Assembly: GCF_022385335.1 (NCBI RefSeq)
Contig: NZ_CP092431.1
Span: forward strand, 2,418,001-2,482,000
From: Streptomyces deccanensis
GTDB lineage: Bacteria > Actinomycetota > Actinomycetes > Streptomycetales > Streptomycetaceae
Direction of reading: 5' to 3'
Length of the DNA stretch: 64,000 nt
The notes under the pieces were generated by a model. It had not been told where the DNA came from, did not search any database, and saw nothing but the letters and a program-made list of their open reading frames with translations. Position 1 is the stretch's first letter. Each line of letters opens with the position of its first letter. Both the position numbers and the translations under genes were made by a program. Of the stretch, positions 7,438 to 15,272 are shown one piece after another.

Positions 7438-7968
7438 ATGACTGCCGCACAAGCAGAACCACTGACGGAAATCGCGGAAGGGATTCGGATCGACCGCCCG
7501 GACGTGTCGGACGGCGCGTCGCTGTGGCGTATCGCCGGTGACTCCGGAGCCCTGGACCTGAACTCCTCGTACAGCTATCTGCTGTGGTGCCGGGACTTCG
7601 CGGACACCTCGGCGGTGGCGCGGGACCGGTCCGGGGAACCGGTCGGGTTCGTGACCGGGTACGTGCGGCCGGAGCGACCGGACACCCTGCTGGTGTGGCA
7701 GGTGGCCGTCGACGAGGCGCACCGGGGGCTCGGGCTCGCGGGCGCCCTGCTGGACGGGCTCACCGCCCGGGTCGCGCGACGGCACCCCCTGACCACCGTC
7801 GAGACCACCATCACACCGGGCAACACCGCCTCCGAGCGCCTGTTCGCCGCGTACGCCGAACGGCACGGCGCGAGCGTCGAGCGCACGGTCCTGTTCGAGG
7901 CCGGGGACTTCCCCGACGGCCCGCACCAGCCCGAGGTGCTCCACCGCATCGGCCCGCTCTCCCCCTGA
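7438..7968 (+). CDS. ectA: L-2,4-diaminobutyrate acetyltransferase
   Basis: EctA transfers an acetyl group to L-2,4-diaminobutyrate, the second step of ectoine synthesis. The 176-residue protein is a GNAT enzyme. The acetyl-CoA loop is VDEAHRGLGLAGALLDGL, preceded by the WQVAV strand, and LRPD-like family features (RPDVSDGASLWRIAGDSGAL) open the domain. ATG at 7438 gives the family's usual length. It leads the ectABCD order found in most producers, followed by ectB after a 76-base C-rich spacer. Confidence 0.95.
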   Translation: MTAAQAEPLTEIAEGIRIDRPDVSDGASLWRIAGDSGALDLNSSYSYLLWCRDFADTSAVARDRSGEPVGFVTGYVRPERPDTLLVWQVAVDEAHRGLGLAGALLDGLTARVARRHPLTTVETTITPGNTASERLFAAYAERHGASVERTVLFEAGDFPDGPHQPEVLHRIGPLSP

Positions 7969-8044
7969 GCCCCGCCGTCACCCCCCACCCCCCGCACTCC
8001 CCCTCCCCTCCCTCACTCCCCCACGCACCGAGGAGCGATTCGAC

Positions 8045-9316
8045 GTGACCATCACCCAGCCCGACCTGAGCGTCTTCGAGACCCTGGAGTCCGAGGTGCG
8101 CAGCTACTGCCGCGGCTGGCCCACCGTCTTCGACCGCGCGCAGGGCAGCCGGATGTTCGACGAGGACGGCCACACGTACCTGGACTTCTTCGCCGGCGCC
8201 GGGTCACTCAACTACGGCCACAACAACCCCGTACTCAAACGCGCCCTCATCGACTATCTGGAACGGGACGGCGTCACCCACGGGCTCGACATGTCGACGA
8301 CCGCGAAGCGGGCGTTCCTGGAGTCCTTCCAGAACCTGGTGCTGCGGCCGCGCGACCTGCCGTACAAGGTCATGTTCCCGGGGCCGACCGGCACCAACGC
8401 GGTGGAGTCGGCGCTGAAGCTGGCGCGGAAGGTGAAGGGCCGCGAGTCGGTCGTCTCCTTCACCAACGCCTTCCACGGCATGTCGCTGGGTTCGCTCGCC
8501 GTCACCGGCAACGCCTTCAAGCGGGCCGGCGCGGGGATCCCGCTGGTGCACGGCACCCCGATGCCGTTCGACAACTACTTCGACGGCACGGTCGAGGACT
8601 TCCTGTGGTTCGAGCGGCTGCTGGAGGACCAGGGCTCCGGGCTCAACAAGCCCGCCGCCGTGATCGTGGAGACCGTGCAGGGCGAGGGCGGCATCAACGT
8701 CGCCCGCCCGGAGTGGCTGCGTGCCCTCGCCGACCTGTGCGAGCGGCAGGACATGCTGCTCATCGTCGACGACATCCAGATGGGCTGCGGTCGTACGGGC
8801 GCCTTCTTCTCGTTCGAGGAGGCCGGCATCACGCCCGACATCGTGACCGTCTCCAAGTCGATCAGCGGGTACGGGCTGCCGATGTCGCTCTGCCTGTTCA
8901 AGCCGGAGCTGGACATCTGGGAGCCGGGCGAGCACAACGGCACCTTCCGCGGCAACAACCCCGCGTTCGTGACGGCGACGGCCGCCCTGGAGGCGTACTG
9001 GGCCGACGGCTCCGTCATGGAGAAGCAGACCCGCCAGCGCGGTGAGCAGGTCGAGCAGGCGCTCATCTCCATCACGGAGGAGAACCTCGCCGACGTGAAG
9101 GAGTACCGGGGCCGCGGCCTGGTGTGGGGCATGGAGTTCCACGAGAAGGAGCGCGCGGGCCGGGTGGCCAAGCGGGCGTTCGAACTCGGGCTGCTGATCG
9201 AGACGTCCGGCCCGGAGAGCGAGGTCGTCAAACTGCTGCCGGCCCTCACCATCACCCCCGACGAGCTGGACGAGGGCCTGCGCGTCCTCGCCCGCGCCGT
9301 CCGGGAAACCGTCTGA
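8045..9316 (+). CDS. ectB: Diaminobutyrate-2-oxoglutarate aminotransferase
   Basis: EctB makes L-2,4-diaminobutyrate from aspartate semialdehyde and glutamate, the first step of ectoine synthesis. It is a 423-residue class III aminotransferase. [20 protein letters not shown] is the PLP phosphate region, [15 protein letters not shown] carries the cofactor aspartate, and the Schiff-base lysine is Lys271 in [17 protein letters not shown] at 8045 has GAGGAG 10 bases upstream. Its length and placement between ectA and ectC are standard. Confidence 0.96.
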   Translation: MTITQPDLSVFETLESEVRSYCRGWPTVFDRAQGSRMFDEDGHTYLDFFAGAGSLNYGHNNPVLKRALIDYLERDGVTHGLDMSTTAKRAFLESFQNLVLRPRDLPYKVMFPGPTGTNAVESALKLARKVKGRESVVSFTNAFHGMSLGSLAVTGNAFKRAGAGIPLVHGTPMPFDNYFDGTVEDFLWFERLLEDQGSGLNKPAAVIVETVQGEGGINVARPEWLRALADLCERQDMLLIVDDIQMGCGRTGAFFSFEEAGITPDIVTVSKSISGYGLPMSLCLFKPELDIWEPGEHNGTFRGNNPAFVTATAALEAYWADGSVMEKQTRQRGEQVEQALISITEENLADVKEYRGRGLVWGMEFHEKERAGRVAKRAFELGLLIETSGPESEVVKLLPALTITPDELDEGLRVLARAVRETV

Positions 9317-9369
9317 GCGACCACCCGAGAACCCGTCAGAGAAGGCTGAGAAGGAGGCCTGGAACCACC

Positions 9370-9774
9370 GTGATCGTCCGTTCTTTCAAGGATCTGGAAG
9401 GCACCGACCGGCACGTCAAAGCCGCGTCCGGCACGTGGGAGAGCAAACGCATCGTCCTCGCCAAGGAGAGGGTCGGCTTCTCCCTGCACGAGACGGTCCT
9501 CTACGCGGGCACGGAGACGTCGATGTGGTACGCGAACCACGTCGAGGCCGTGGTGTGCGTCGAGGGCGAGGCCGAACTGACCGACGACGAGACCGGGCGG
9601 ACGTACACGATCACGCCCGGGACCATGTACCTCCTCGACGGGCACGAGCGGCACACGATGCGGATCAAGGAGGACTTCCGCTGCATCTGTGTGTTCAACC
9701 CGCCCGTGACCGGACGGGAGGACCACGACGAGAACGGCGTCTACCCGCTGCTCACCGAGCCCGAGGAGGTGTGA
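9370..9774 (+). CDS. ectC: L-ectoine synthase
   Basis: EctC cyclises N-gamma-acetyl-diaminobutyrate to ectoine. The 134-residue cupin shows the family landmarks [18 protein letters not shown] at the start, [20 protein letters not shown] in the barrel and [11 protein letters not shown] near the end. GTG at 9370 has an AAGGAGG site upstream. Its end carries GAGGAGGTG, which serves as the ribosome site for ectD 7 bases later, so the two genes are probably co-translated. Confidence 0.96.
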   Translation: MIVRSFKDLEGTDRHVKAASGTWESKRIVLAKERVGFSLHETVLYAGTETSMWYANHVEAVVCVEGEAELTDDETGRTYTITPGTMYLLDGHERHTMRIKEDFRCICVFNPPVTGREDHDENGVYPLLTEPEEV

Positions 9775-9781
9775 CATCACC

Positions 9782-10696
9782 ATGACCACGACCACCACGA
9801 TGAACACTGCCACCACCGTCCCCGACCTCTACCCCAGCCGTGGGGCCACCGAGGTGTCGGTCCCGCGTCAGGACCCGGTCGTCTGGGGCTCCCCCGCCAC
9901 GCCCGGCCCCGTCTCCCTCGCCGAACTCCAGGCGTACGAGCGCGACGGGTTCCTCCCCGTCGAGCAGCTGATCGAGCCGGACGAGGTCGCCGTGTACCGG
10001 CAGGAGCTGGAGCGGCTGGTCGCCGATCCGGCGATCCGCGCCGACGAGCGCTCGATCGTCGAGCCGAAGTCGCAGGAGATCCGGTCGGTCTTCGAGGTGC
10101 ACCGGATCAGCGAGCTGTTCGCGCAGCTGGTGCGGGACGAGCGGGTCGTCGGGCGGGCCCGGCAGATCCTCGGCTCGGACGTCTACGTCCACCAGTCGCG
10201 GATCAACGTGAAGCCGGGCTTCGGCGCGTCCGGGTTCTACTGGCACTCCGACTTCGAGACCTGGCACGCCGAGGACGGGCTGCCGAACATGCGGACGGTG
10301 TCCGTCTCGATCGCCCTGACCGAGAACTACGACACCAACGGCGGTCTGATGATCATGCCGGGGTCGCACCGGACGTTCCTCGGCTGTGCGGGCGCCACCC
10401 CGAAGGACAACTACAAGAAGTCGCTGCAGATGCAGGACGCCGGCACCCCGTCCGACGAGGCGCTGACGGCCATGGCGTCGGAGTACGGCATCAAGCTGTT
10501 CACGGGCAAGGCCGGTTCGGCGACCTGGTTCGACTGCAACTGCATGCACGGGTCCGGCGACAACATCACGCCGTTCCCGCGCAGCAACGTCTTCATCGTC
10601 TTCAACAGCGTGGAGAACGCGGCCGTGGAGCCGTTCGCGGCGCCGATACGCCGGCCGGAGTTCATCGGCGCACGGGACTTCACCCCGGTGAAGTGA
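9782..10696 (+). CDS. ectD: Ectoine hydroxylase
   Basis: EctD converts ectoine to 5-hydroxyectoine using Fe(II), oxygen and 2-oxoglutarate. It has 304 residues. The EctD signature is visible as FYWHSDFETWHAEDGLPNMR around residues 153-172, which contains the HxD iron ligands. The third histidine lies in WFDCNCMHGSGDNITPFPRS. The start follows the ectC stop by 7 bases. A strong hairpin terminator follows at 10716, so the unit appears to be ectABCD only. Confidence 0.96.
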   Translation: MTTTTTMNTATTVPDLYPSRGATEVSVPRQDPVVWGSPATPGPVSLAELQAYERDGFLPVEQLIEPDEVAVYRQELERLVADPAIRADERSIVEPKSQEIRSVFEVHRISELFAQLVRDERVVGRARQILGSDVYVHQSRINVKPGFGASGFYWHSDFETWHAEDGLPNMRTVSVSIALTENYDTNGGLMIMPGSHRTFLGCAGATPKDNYKKSLQMQDAGTPSDEALTAMASEYGIKLFTGKAGSATWFDCNCMHGSGDNITPFPRSNVFIVFNSVENAAVEPFAAPIRRPEFIGARDFTPVK

Positions 10697-10715
10697 TCCC
10701 GTCGTCCCCCTGACG

Positions 10716-10754
10716 GGGCCGGGCGGTCGCCACCCCTGAGCGGCCGCCCGGCCC
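10716..10754 (+). terminator. Terminator after ectD
   Basis: GGGCCGGGCGGTCG (10716-10729) pairs with CGGCCGCCCGGCCC (10741-10754), with one G-U-type mismatch and an 11-base loop, followed by CTTTCG. It stands between convergent genes and may serve both directions. Confidence 0.7.
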
Positions 10755-10791
10755 TTTCGCGCGCCTGCGGGGCGTCGCCTCCGCGGATCCG

Positions 10792-11835
10792 CTACAGCCA
10801 AGCCAGCGAGGCCGCCCGCTCCAGGACGTTCCGGGCCGCGTCCTCGTCGCCCGTGACGCCCCTCGGTACCTCCTCCGGGGCGTAACGGCCGCCGACCAGG
10901 AGGCAGAAGTCGACGGGGTCCAGGCTGAGTTCGGCGTGCACGGGGTCGCTGTCGTCGCCGAGGATCCAGCTGGTGCCGGTGGGGCCGGTGACCTCGAAGA
11001 GGACGGGGGGCGCGTCGTGGAGGGCCAGGCCGAGGATGCGGACGGCCAGCCTGACCAGCGACCACAGGTGTTCGTCGGGGGGCGGCGGCACGGGCAGGCC
11101 GAGCGCCCGGCCGATGTCGTCCGTGTGGATCCAGGCCTCGAAGGCGCGGATCACGAAGTGGTCGGCGACCGGCAGGCGCAGGCCCATCACCGTGACGGGG
11201 CGGGCGGCGAGTTCGGGGTCGGCGGCCTCGGGGGTGGCTAGCAGCGCGGCGGCCTGCGCGGCCCACGTGGCGACCGTCTGCGCCGGTGTGCGCCCGTGCT
11301 CGTGGGCGATGACGTCGGCGGTGCGCCGGGCCCAGGCGTCTCCGGCCGGGATCCCCTCCGGGATGCGCGAGACGGGCAGCGGTGTGTCGATGCCCAGCCG
11401 TACGGCGAGGTGTTCGTCGGCGGCGACGAGGTGGGCGACGGTGGCGTGCGCGTCCCAGTCGTGCACGACCGGGGTGCCCCAGCGGCCCTCCACCTCCGGT
11501 ACCAGCGCCTGGAGCCCGGCCACGGCCGCGGCGTAGGGCGCCGCGTGGTGGGCGAGCTCGGCGGCGCGGGGGCGGCGGGAGCGGAGGGCCGACGAGAGGA
11601 TGTCGTCGGCACCCCCGGCCACGGCATCGCCCGGGTGCCCGTCCAGCGCATCGCGCGGGTGCCCGTCCCACGATCCGTCCAGCAGTCGGACCGTGTCGCG
11701 GAGGCGTTCCGCCTCGGCCGCGCACGACGTGCAGGCTGCCAGGTGCGGGGTGACTCTGCGCCGGTCGCCGGGTGGGAGCGCGCCGACGGCCCAGGCGGCC
11801 AGCAGCTCCCGTACACCGTCGTGGTCGTTGGTCAT
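10792..11835 (-). CDS. Anti-sigma factor with zinc-finger and MDMPI (maleylpyruvate isomerase-type) domain
   Basis: A 347-residue protein of two parts. Residues 1-45 form a zf-HC2 anti-sigma zinc finger, seen as HLAACTSCAAEA (HxxxCxxC). From about residue 75 a mycothiol-dependent maleylpyruvate isomerase-like domain follows, with VHDWDAHATVAHLVAADEHL and FEAWIHTDDIGRALG. MDMPI domains belong to the DinB-like mycothiol/bacillithiol transferase superfamily. No membrane segment is seen, so it is a soluble anti-sigma factor that could sense thiol status (inference). It lies 76 bases downstream of its ECF sigma partner. A longer upstream open frame is the shadow of the sigma gene. Confidence 0.85.
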   Translation of the reverse strand: MTNDHDGVRELLAAWAVGALPPGDRRRVTPHLAACTSCAAEAERLRDTVRLLDGSWDGHPRDALDGHPGDAVAGGADDILSSALRSRRPRAAELAHHAAPYAAAVAGLQALVPEVEGRWGTPVVHDWDAHATVAHLVAADEHLAVRLGIDTPLPVSRIPEGIPAGDAWARRTADVIAHEHGRTPAQTVATWAAQAAALLATPEAADPELAARPVTVMGLRLPVADHFVIRAFEAWIHTDDIGRALGLPVPPPPDEHLWSLVRLAVRILGLALHDAPPVLFEVTGPTGTSWILGDDSDPVHAELSLDPVDFCLLVGGRYAPEEVPRGVTGDEDAARNVLERAASLAWL

Positions 11836-11911
11836 CGCGCGCCGCCCTTTCGCCCTGCCGCGTCCACGATACGCAGGTGCCCCGCGCTCCGGACGGTCCC
11901 GTGCGCCCCCA

Positions 11912-12520
11912 TCACGCGCCCCTCGCCGCTGCCGGGTCCGGTGGGTCCGCGAGGGACTCCGCCAGTTTGCGCAGCGCCGAGCGGAGGCGGGTCTTCGCGG
12001 TGCCCTCGGGTATGCCGAGTTCGACGGCGGCCTGGCGGTAGGTGCGGCCCGCGAAGTAGGCGAGGTGGACCACCTCCCGCTGGGGGCGCGGGAGTTCGGC
12101 GAGGGCGGTGTGCAGCAGAAGGGAGCGCTCGCGGTCGACGAGCGCCTCGGCGGGGTCGGGGCCCGCGTCGGGGATGGCGTGCAGCGCCGAGTCGTCCGCG
12201 CGGACGTCCTTGCGGTGCCGGGCCTCGCCGCGCACCCAGTCCACGGCCCGCCGGTGGGCCACCATGGACAGCCAGGTGCGCAGCGAGCCCCGGCGCGCGT
12301 CGAAGCCGTACGGCCTGCTCCACAGCTGGGCGAAGACCTCCTGCGCCACGTCCTCGGCGGCCGCCGGGCTGCGGGTGACCCGGACGGCCACCCGCCGGAC
12401 GAGCCCTCCGTACGCCGCGTACGCTTCACGCAGCGCGGACTCGTCCCCGTACACCAGCCGCCGATGCAACTCCACATCGATGGACGGCTGTTCGAGCGTC
12501 GGCTCCACCGGCACCACCAC
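11912..12520 (-). CDS. ECF-family RNA polymerase sigma factor
   Basis: A 202-residue ECF sigma factor. Region 2 covers about residues 20-95 (AAAEDVAQEVFAQLWSRPYG then RRGSLRTWLSMVAHRRAVDW). Region 4 covers about 130-185 (LAELPRPQREVVHLAYFAGR then YRQAAVELGIPEGTAKTRLR). The spacing is normal and there is no C-terminal extension. GTG at 12520 has AGGAAGG about 10 bases upstream. The zinc-finger anti-sigma gene follows directly and is presumably its regulator. The -10/-35 of its own promoter is not evident in the short gap to the next gene. Confidence 0.92.
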   Translation of the reverse strand: MVVPVEPTLEQPSIDVELHRRLVYGDESALREAYAAYGGLVRRVAVRVTRSPAAAEDVAQEVFAQLWSRPYGFDARRGSLRTWLSMVAHRRAVDWVRGEARHRKDVRADDSALHAIPDAGPDPAEALVDRERSLLLHTALAELPRPQREVVHLAYFAGRTYRQAAVELGIPEGTAKTRLRSALRKLAESLADPPDPAAARGA

Positions 12521-12574
12521 CTCGTGATGCCTTCCTAGCGTCCTGGCGCGGTCCGCGCCAGTGGGTCGGGAAAG

Positions 12575-13624
12575 TCAGCCGGACAGGACGTCCAGAAGCC
12601 GGTCGACGTCCGCCGGTGTGTTGTACAGGTGGAAGGCGGCCCGCAGATGACCCGCGCGATCGGAGACCTCGACCCCCGCGCGGCTCAATTCCGCCTGCCG
12701 CCGCCCGAGTCCGGGCACCGACACGATCGCCGACCCGGGGGCCGGCACCGGCTCGTGGCCGAGCGCGGCGAGACCCGCGCGGAACCGTTCGGCGAGCGCG
12801 AGGTCGTGGTCCCGTACCCGTGCCACGCCCAGCTCCTCGATCAGCGCGAGGGAGCGGCGGGCGCCGGCGTAGGAGAACAGGCTGGGGCTCTCGTCGAACC
12901 GGCGTGCGGAGCGGGCGAGTTCCTCGACCGGGCCGTAGCAGCTGTCCCACGGCTCCTCCCCCGCGACCCAGCCGGCGAAGACGGGGGTGAGCCCGCCGAG
13001 GTCCTCGGGGACGACGAGGAAGGTGACTCCGCGCGGGCACAGCAGCCATTTGAAGGCGACGGCGACGACGTAGTCGTACGCGTCCGCCTCGATCGGCAGC
13101 CAGCCGGCGGACTGCGACGCGTCGACGAACGTACGCGCTCCCCGCTCCCGGGCCGCCGCGCGGATCGCGTCCAGGTCGGCGATCCGGCCGTCGGCGGACT
13201 GCGCGGCGCTCACCGCGACGAGGGCGGTGCCGGGCCGCACCGACTCGGCGACGCGCTCCAACGGCACCTGGCGCACCTTGAGGTCGCCGCGCACGTGGAA
13301 GGGGTTCACGAGGGACGCGAACTCGCCCTCGGCGGTCAGCACCTCGGCTCCCGCCGGGAGCGCGGCGGCGATCAGCCCGCTGTAGACGGCGACCGAGGCG
13401 CCGGCCGCCACGCGACGGTCCGGCACCCCGGTGATCCTGCCGAATGCGGCGCGCGCGGCCTCCACGTCGGCGAACATGTCCTGCGGCCGCCCGGCCGCCA
13501 CGGACTCCACGGCCGCCTTCATCGCGTCGACCGCCCTGACGGGCAGCAGGCCGGTGCTGGCGGTGTTCAGATAGGTGTTCTTCGGGACGAACTCGGCACG
13601 AACGAGGCTCTCGAAGGTTTCCAT
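12575..13624 (-). CDS. Class V aminotransferase-fold PLP enzyme
   Basis: A 349-residue PLP enzyme of the SufS/NifS-like class V family. TYLNTASTGLLPVRAVDAMK starts the fold. ARTFVDASQSAGWLPIEADA carries the PLP aspartate, and the Schiff-base lysine is in VVAVAFKWLLCPRGVTFL. No active-site cysteine loop typical of a desulfurase is seen, so an aminotransferase, epimerase or lyase acting on a small amino acid is more likely. ATG at 13624 gives the normal N-terminus. The gene is upstream of the ECF/anti-sigma pair on the same strand, but a functional link is not shown. Confidence 0.8.
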   Translation of the reverse strand: METFESLVRAEFVPKNTYLNTASTGLLPVRAVDAMKAAVESVAAGRPQDMFADVEAARAAFGRITGVPDRRVAAGASVAVYSGLIAAALPAGAEVLTAEGEFASLVNPFHVRGDLKVRQVPLERVAESVRPGTALVAVSAAQSADGRIADLDAIRAAARERGARTFVDASQSAGWLPIEADAYDYVVAVAFKWLLCPRGVTFLVVPEDLGGLTPVFAGWVAGEEPWDSCYGPVEELARSARRFDESPSLFSYAGARRSLALIEELGVARVRDHDLALAERFRAGLAALGHEPVPAPGSAIVSVPGLGRRQAELSRAGVEVSDRAGHLRAAFHLYNTPADVDRLLDVLSG

Positions 13625-13743
13625 GGGACCACTGTGGGGCCGGGCGTATCCCACGTCCATTGAGAAGTTTTGCGCCCTGTCTCCAAGCAACGCTTATGCA
13701 TGGCGCCTGACCTGCGCCGCGGCGCCAGACCGCTACCCGCCTC

Positions 13744-14460
13744 TTACTGGGGCACGGCGCACCCGTCCGGCCCGCAGGCCTCCGCGCCGTCCGCCGCCAC
13801 GACCTTCAGCGGCGCGGGCCGCTCCCCCCACGCCTGCGTGAGCGCCTTCTCGAAGACCTCCGCGGGCTGCGCCCCGGACACCCCGTACTTCCGGTCCAGC
13901 ACGAAGAACGGCACCCCGTTCGCGCCGAGCGCAGCGGCCTCGCGCTCGTCCGCGCGGACGGCGTCCGCGTACGCGTCCGGGTCGGCCAGCACCTTGCGCG
14001 CGGCCTCCTCGTCGAGCCCCGCCTCGACGGCCAGCTCGATCAGGTAGTCGTCCGCGTCGGCGTACACGGACCGCTCCTCGGCGAAGTTCGCCCGGTAGAA
14101 GGCCTGGAGCAGTTCGCTCTGCCGGCCCTGGTCCTTGGCGAAGTGGATCAGGCGGTGCATGTCGAAGGTGCTGCCGTGGTCACGGCCCTCCGCCCGGTAG
14201 GCGAGGCCCTCGGCCGCCGCCTGCTCCCGGAGGTTGTGCTCACCGGCCTGGGCCTGCGCCTCGCTCATGCCGTACTTCTTGGTCAGCATGGTGAGCACGG
14301 GCTGGATGTCGTCCTTGGCGCGGCCCGGGTCGAGCTCGAAGGAGCGGTGCACCACCTCGACGCCGTCGCGGTGCGGGAAGGCGGCGAGCGCCTTCTCGAA
14401 GCGGGCCTTGCCCACGTAGCACCAGGGGCAGGCGATGTCGCTCCAGATCTCGACGCGCAT
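13744..14460 (-). CDS. DsbA-family oxidoreductase, FrnE-like
   Basis: A 238-residue thioredoxin-fold protein of the FrnE/2-hydroxychromene-2-carboxylate isomerase branch. The N-terminal active site is IACPWCYVGK (CPWC at residues 11-14). The helical insertion and the cis-proline segment GANGVPFFVLDRKYGVSGAQ are in place. The C-terminus has a second cysteine pair, CGPDGC, a CX4C motif like that described in Deinococcus FrnE. No signal peptide is present, so it is a cytosolic disulfide oxidoreductase or isomerase, perhaps for oxidative stress. Confidence 0.9.
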   Translation of the reverse strand: MRVEIWSDIACPWCYVGKARFEKALAAFPHRDGVEVVHRSFELDPGRAKDDIQPVLTMLTKKYGMSEAQAQAGEHNLREQAAAEGLAYRAEGRDHGSTFDMHRLIHFAKDQGRQSELLQAFYRANFAEERSVYADADDYLIELAVEAGLDEEAARKVLADPDAYADAVRADEREAAALGANGVPFFVLDRKYGVSGAQPAEVFEKALTQAWGERPAPLKVVAADGAEACGPDGCAVPQ

Positions 14461-14550
14461 GGTGTCAGCTCTCTCCAGGTCGTACGGGTACGGAGGCGCC
14501 CTCCGCCTCTAGGGTGGATGAACGTTCAAGCAGCGCGGCCCATTCCCCGG

Positions 14551-15159
14551 TCAGCTGCCGTTCCTCAGATCCTTCGGCCAGTTCGGGCGGAACTCGATCT
14601 CGTCGTAGGTGACGACGCAGCCCTCGCCCATCGGCGACTGCGTCATGAAGCCGATCAGGGCGGCGCCGCTCTCCCGCTCGCCGGCGAGGGTGAAGAGGCG
14701 GACGAAGGTCCACCGCTTGCCGTCGCGGGAGGCGTGGAAGGCGAAGGCGCGGCCGGTGCGGCTGACCCGCAGCCAGACCGAACTGCCCTCGACGGTGAAG
14801 GAGTTGGCGTCGTCCGAGTGCCCCCGGGTGACCACCGTGCACACGGTCGGCACGTCGGGTGAGTTCTCCAGGCAGAGCTTCGCCCAGGCCCGCTCGCCCA
14901 CGTGCACGTACAGCACGCCCGCGTCGAACCCGGCGGCGAAGCCGACGGTGACGCGGGCGATCAGCTGGAAGTCCCCCTCCGGTGCCCCCAGCAGCCGGGG
15001 CGCGTCCGACTTCGGGTCCAGCCCCTCGTCCGTGGGCGGCACGAACCGGTCCTGCCGGGCACCGGCCCACCCGGTGAGCACCCCGTCCTCGTAGGACCAA
15101 TGCCCGTCGGGGCCATATGTGCGAAGGGGGAAGGGGAGTTCGGGAATGTCGACGTCCAT
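14551..15159 (-). CDS. DUF1349 domain protein
   Basis: A 202-residue beta-sandwich (concanavalin-like) protein of the DUF1349 family. GDFQLIARVTVGFAAGFDAG, the following VLYVHVGERAWAKLCLENSP and VWLRVSRTGRAFAFHASRDG are the typical strands. Family members are small cytosolic proteins that may bind carbohydrates; the biochemical role is unknown. The ATG at 15159 is preferred over a longer frame, because the upstream sequence contains the dispersed hairpin repeat at 15190-15248. Confidence 0.85.
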   Translation of the reverse strand: MDVDIPELPFPLRTYGPDGHWSYEDGVLTGWAGARQDRFVPPTDEGLDPKSDAPRLLGAPEGDFQLIARVTVGFAAGFDAGVLYVHVGERAWAKLCLENSPDVPTVCTVVTRGHSDDANSFTVEGSSVWLRVSRTGRAFAFHASRDGKRWTFVRLFTLAGERESGAALIGFMTQSPMGEGCVVTYDEIEFRPNWPKDLRNGS

Positions 15160-15189
15160 TGGGGGATTCTCGCAGCTCCCGCCCCACTG

Positions 15190-15248
15190 CCGCGCCCCTT
15201 TAGGGGCGCGGGGAACTGCGCGAGCAACCACGAACGCACGCGCAGCCC
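15190..15248 (-). repeat. Dispersed hairpin repeat, copy A (likely terminator)
   Basis: CCGCGCCCCT and AGGGGCGCGG form a 10-base stem with a 2-base loop at 15190-15211. A conserved tail follows (AACTGCGCGAGCAACCACGA, then GCGCAGCCC). Three related copies occur at 35136, 36072 and 46550. It lies between the end of the dehydrogenase gene and DUF1349 and would terminate the former. Confidence 0.7.
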
Positions 15249-15272
15249 GAACCGAACGGAACCCCTACGGCG

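Noticed and set aside
7980..8029. C-rich tract between ectA and ectB
   Set aside because: Considered as a regulatory or structured element, but it shows no symmetry and such pyrimidine runs are common between Streptomyces genes.
11836..12477. A fused sigma-anti-sigma reading continuing upstream of the anti-sigma ATG
   Set aside because: The upstream part has no sigma motifs in that frame; the sigma factor is clearly encoded in another frame at 11912-12520.
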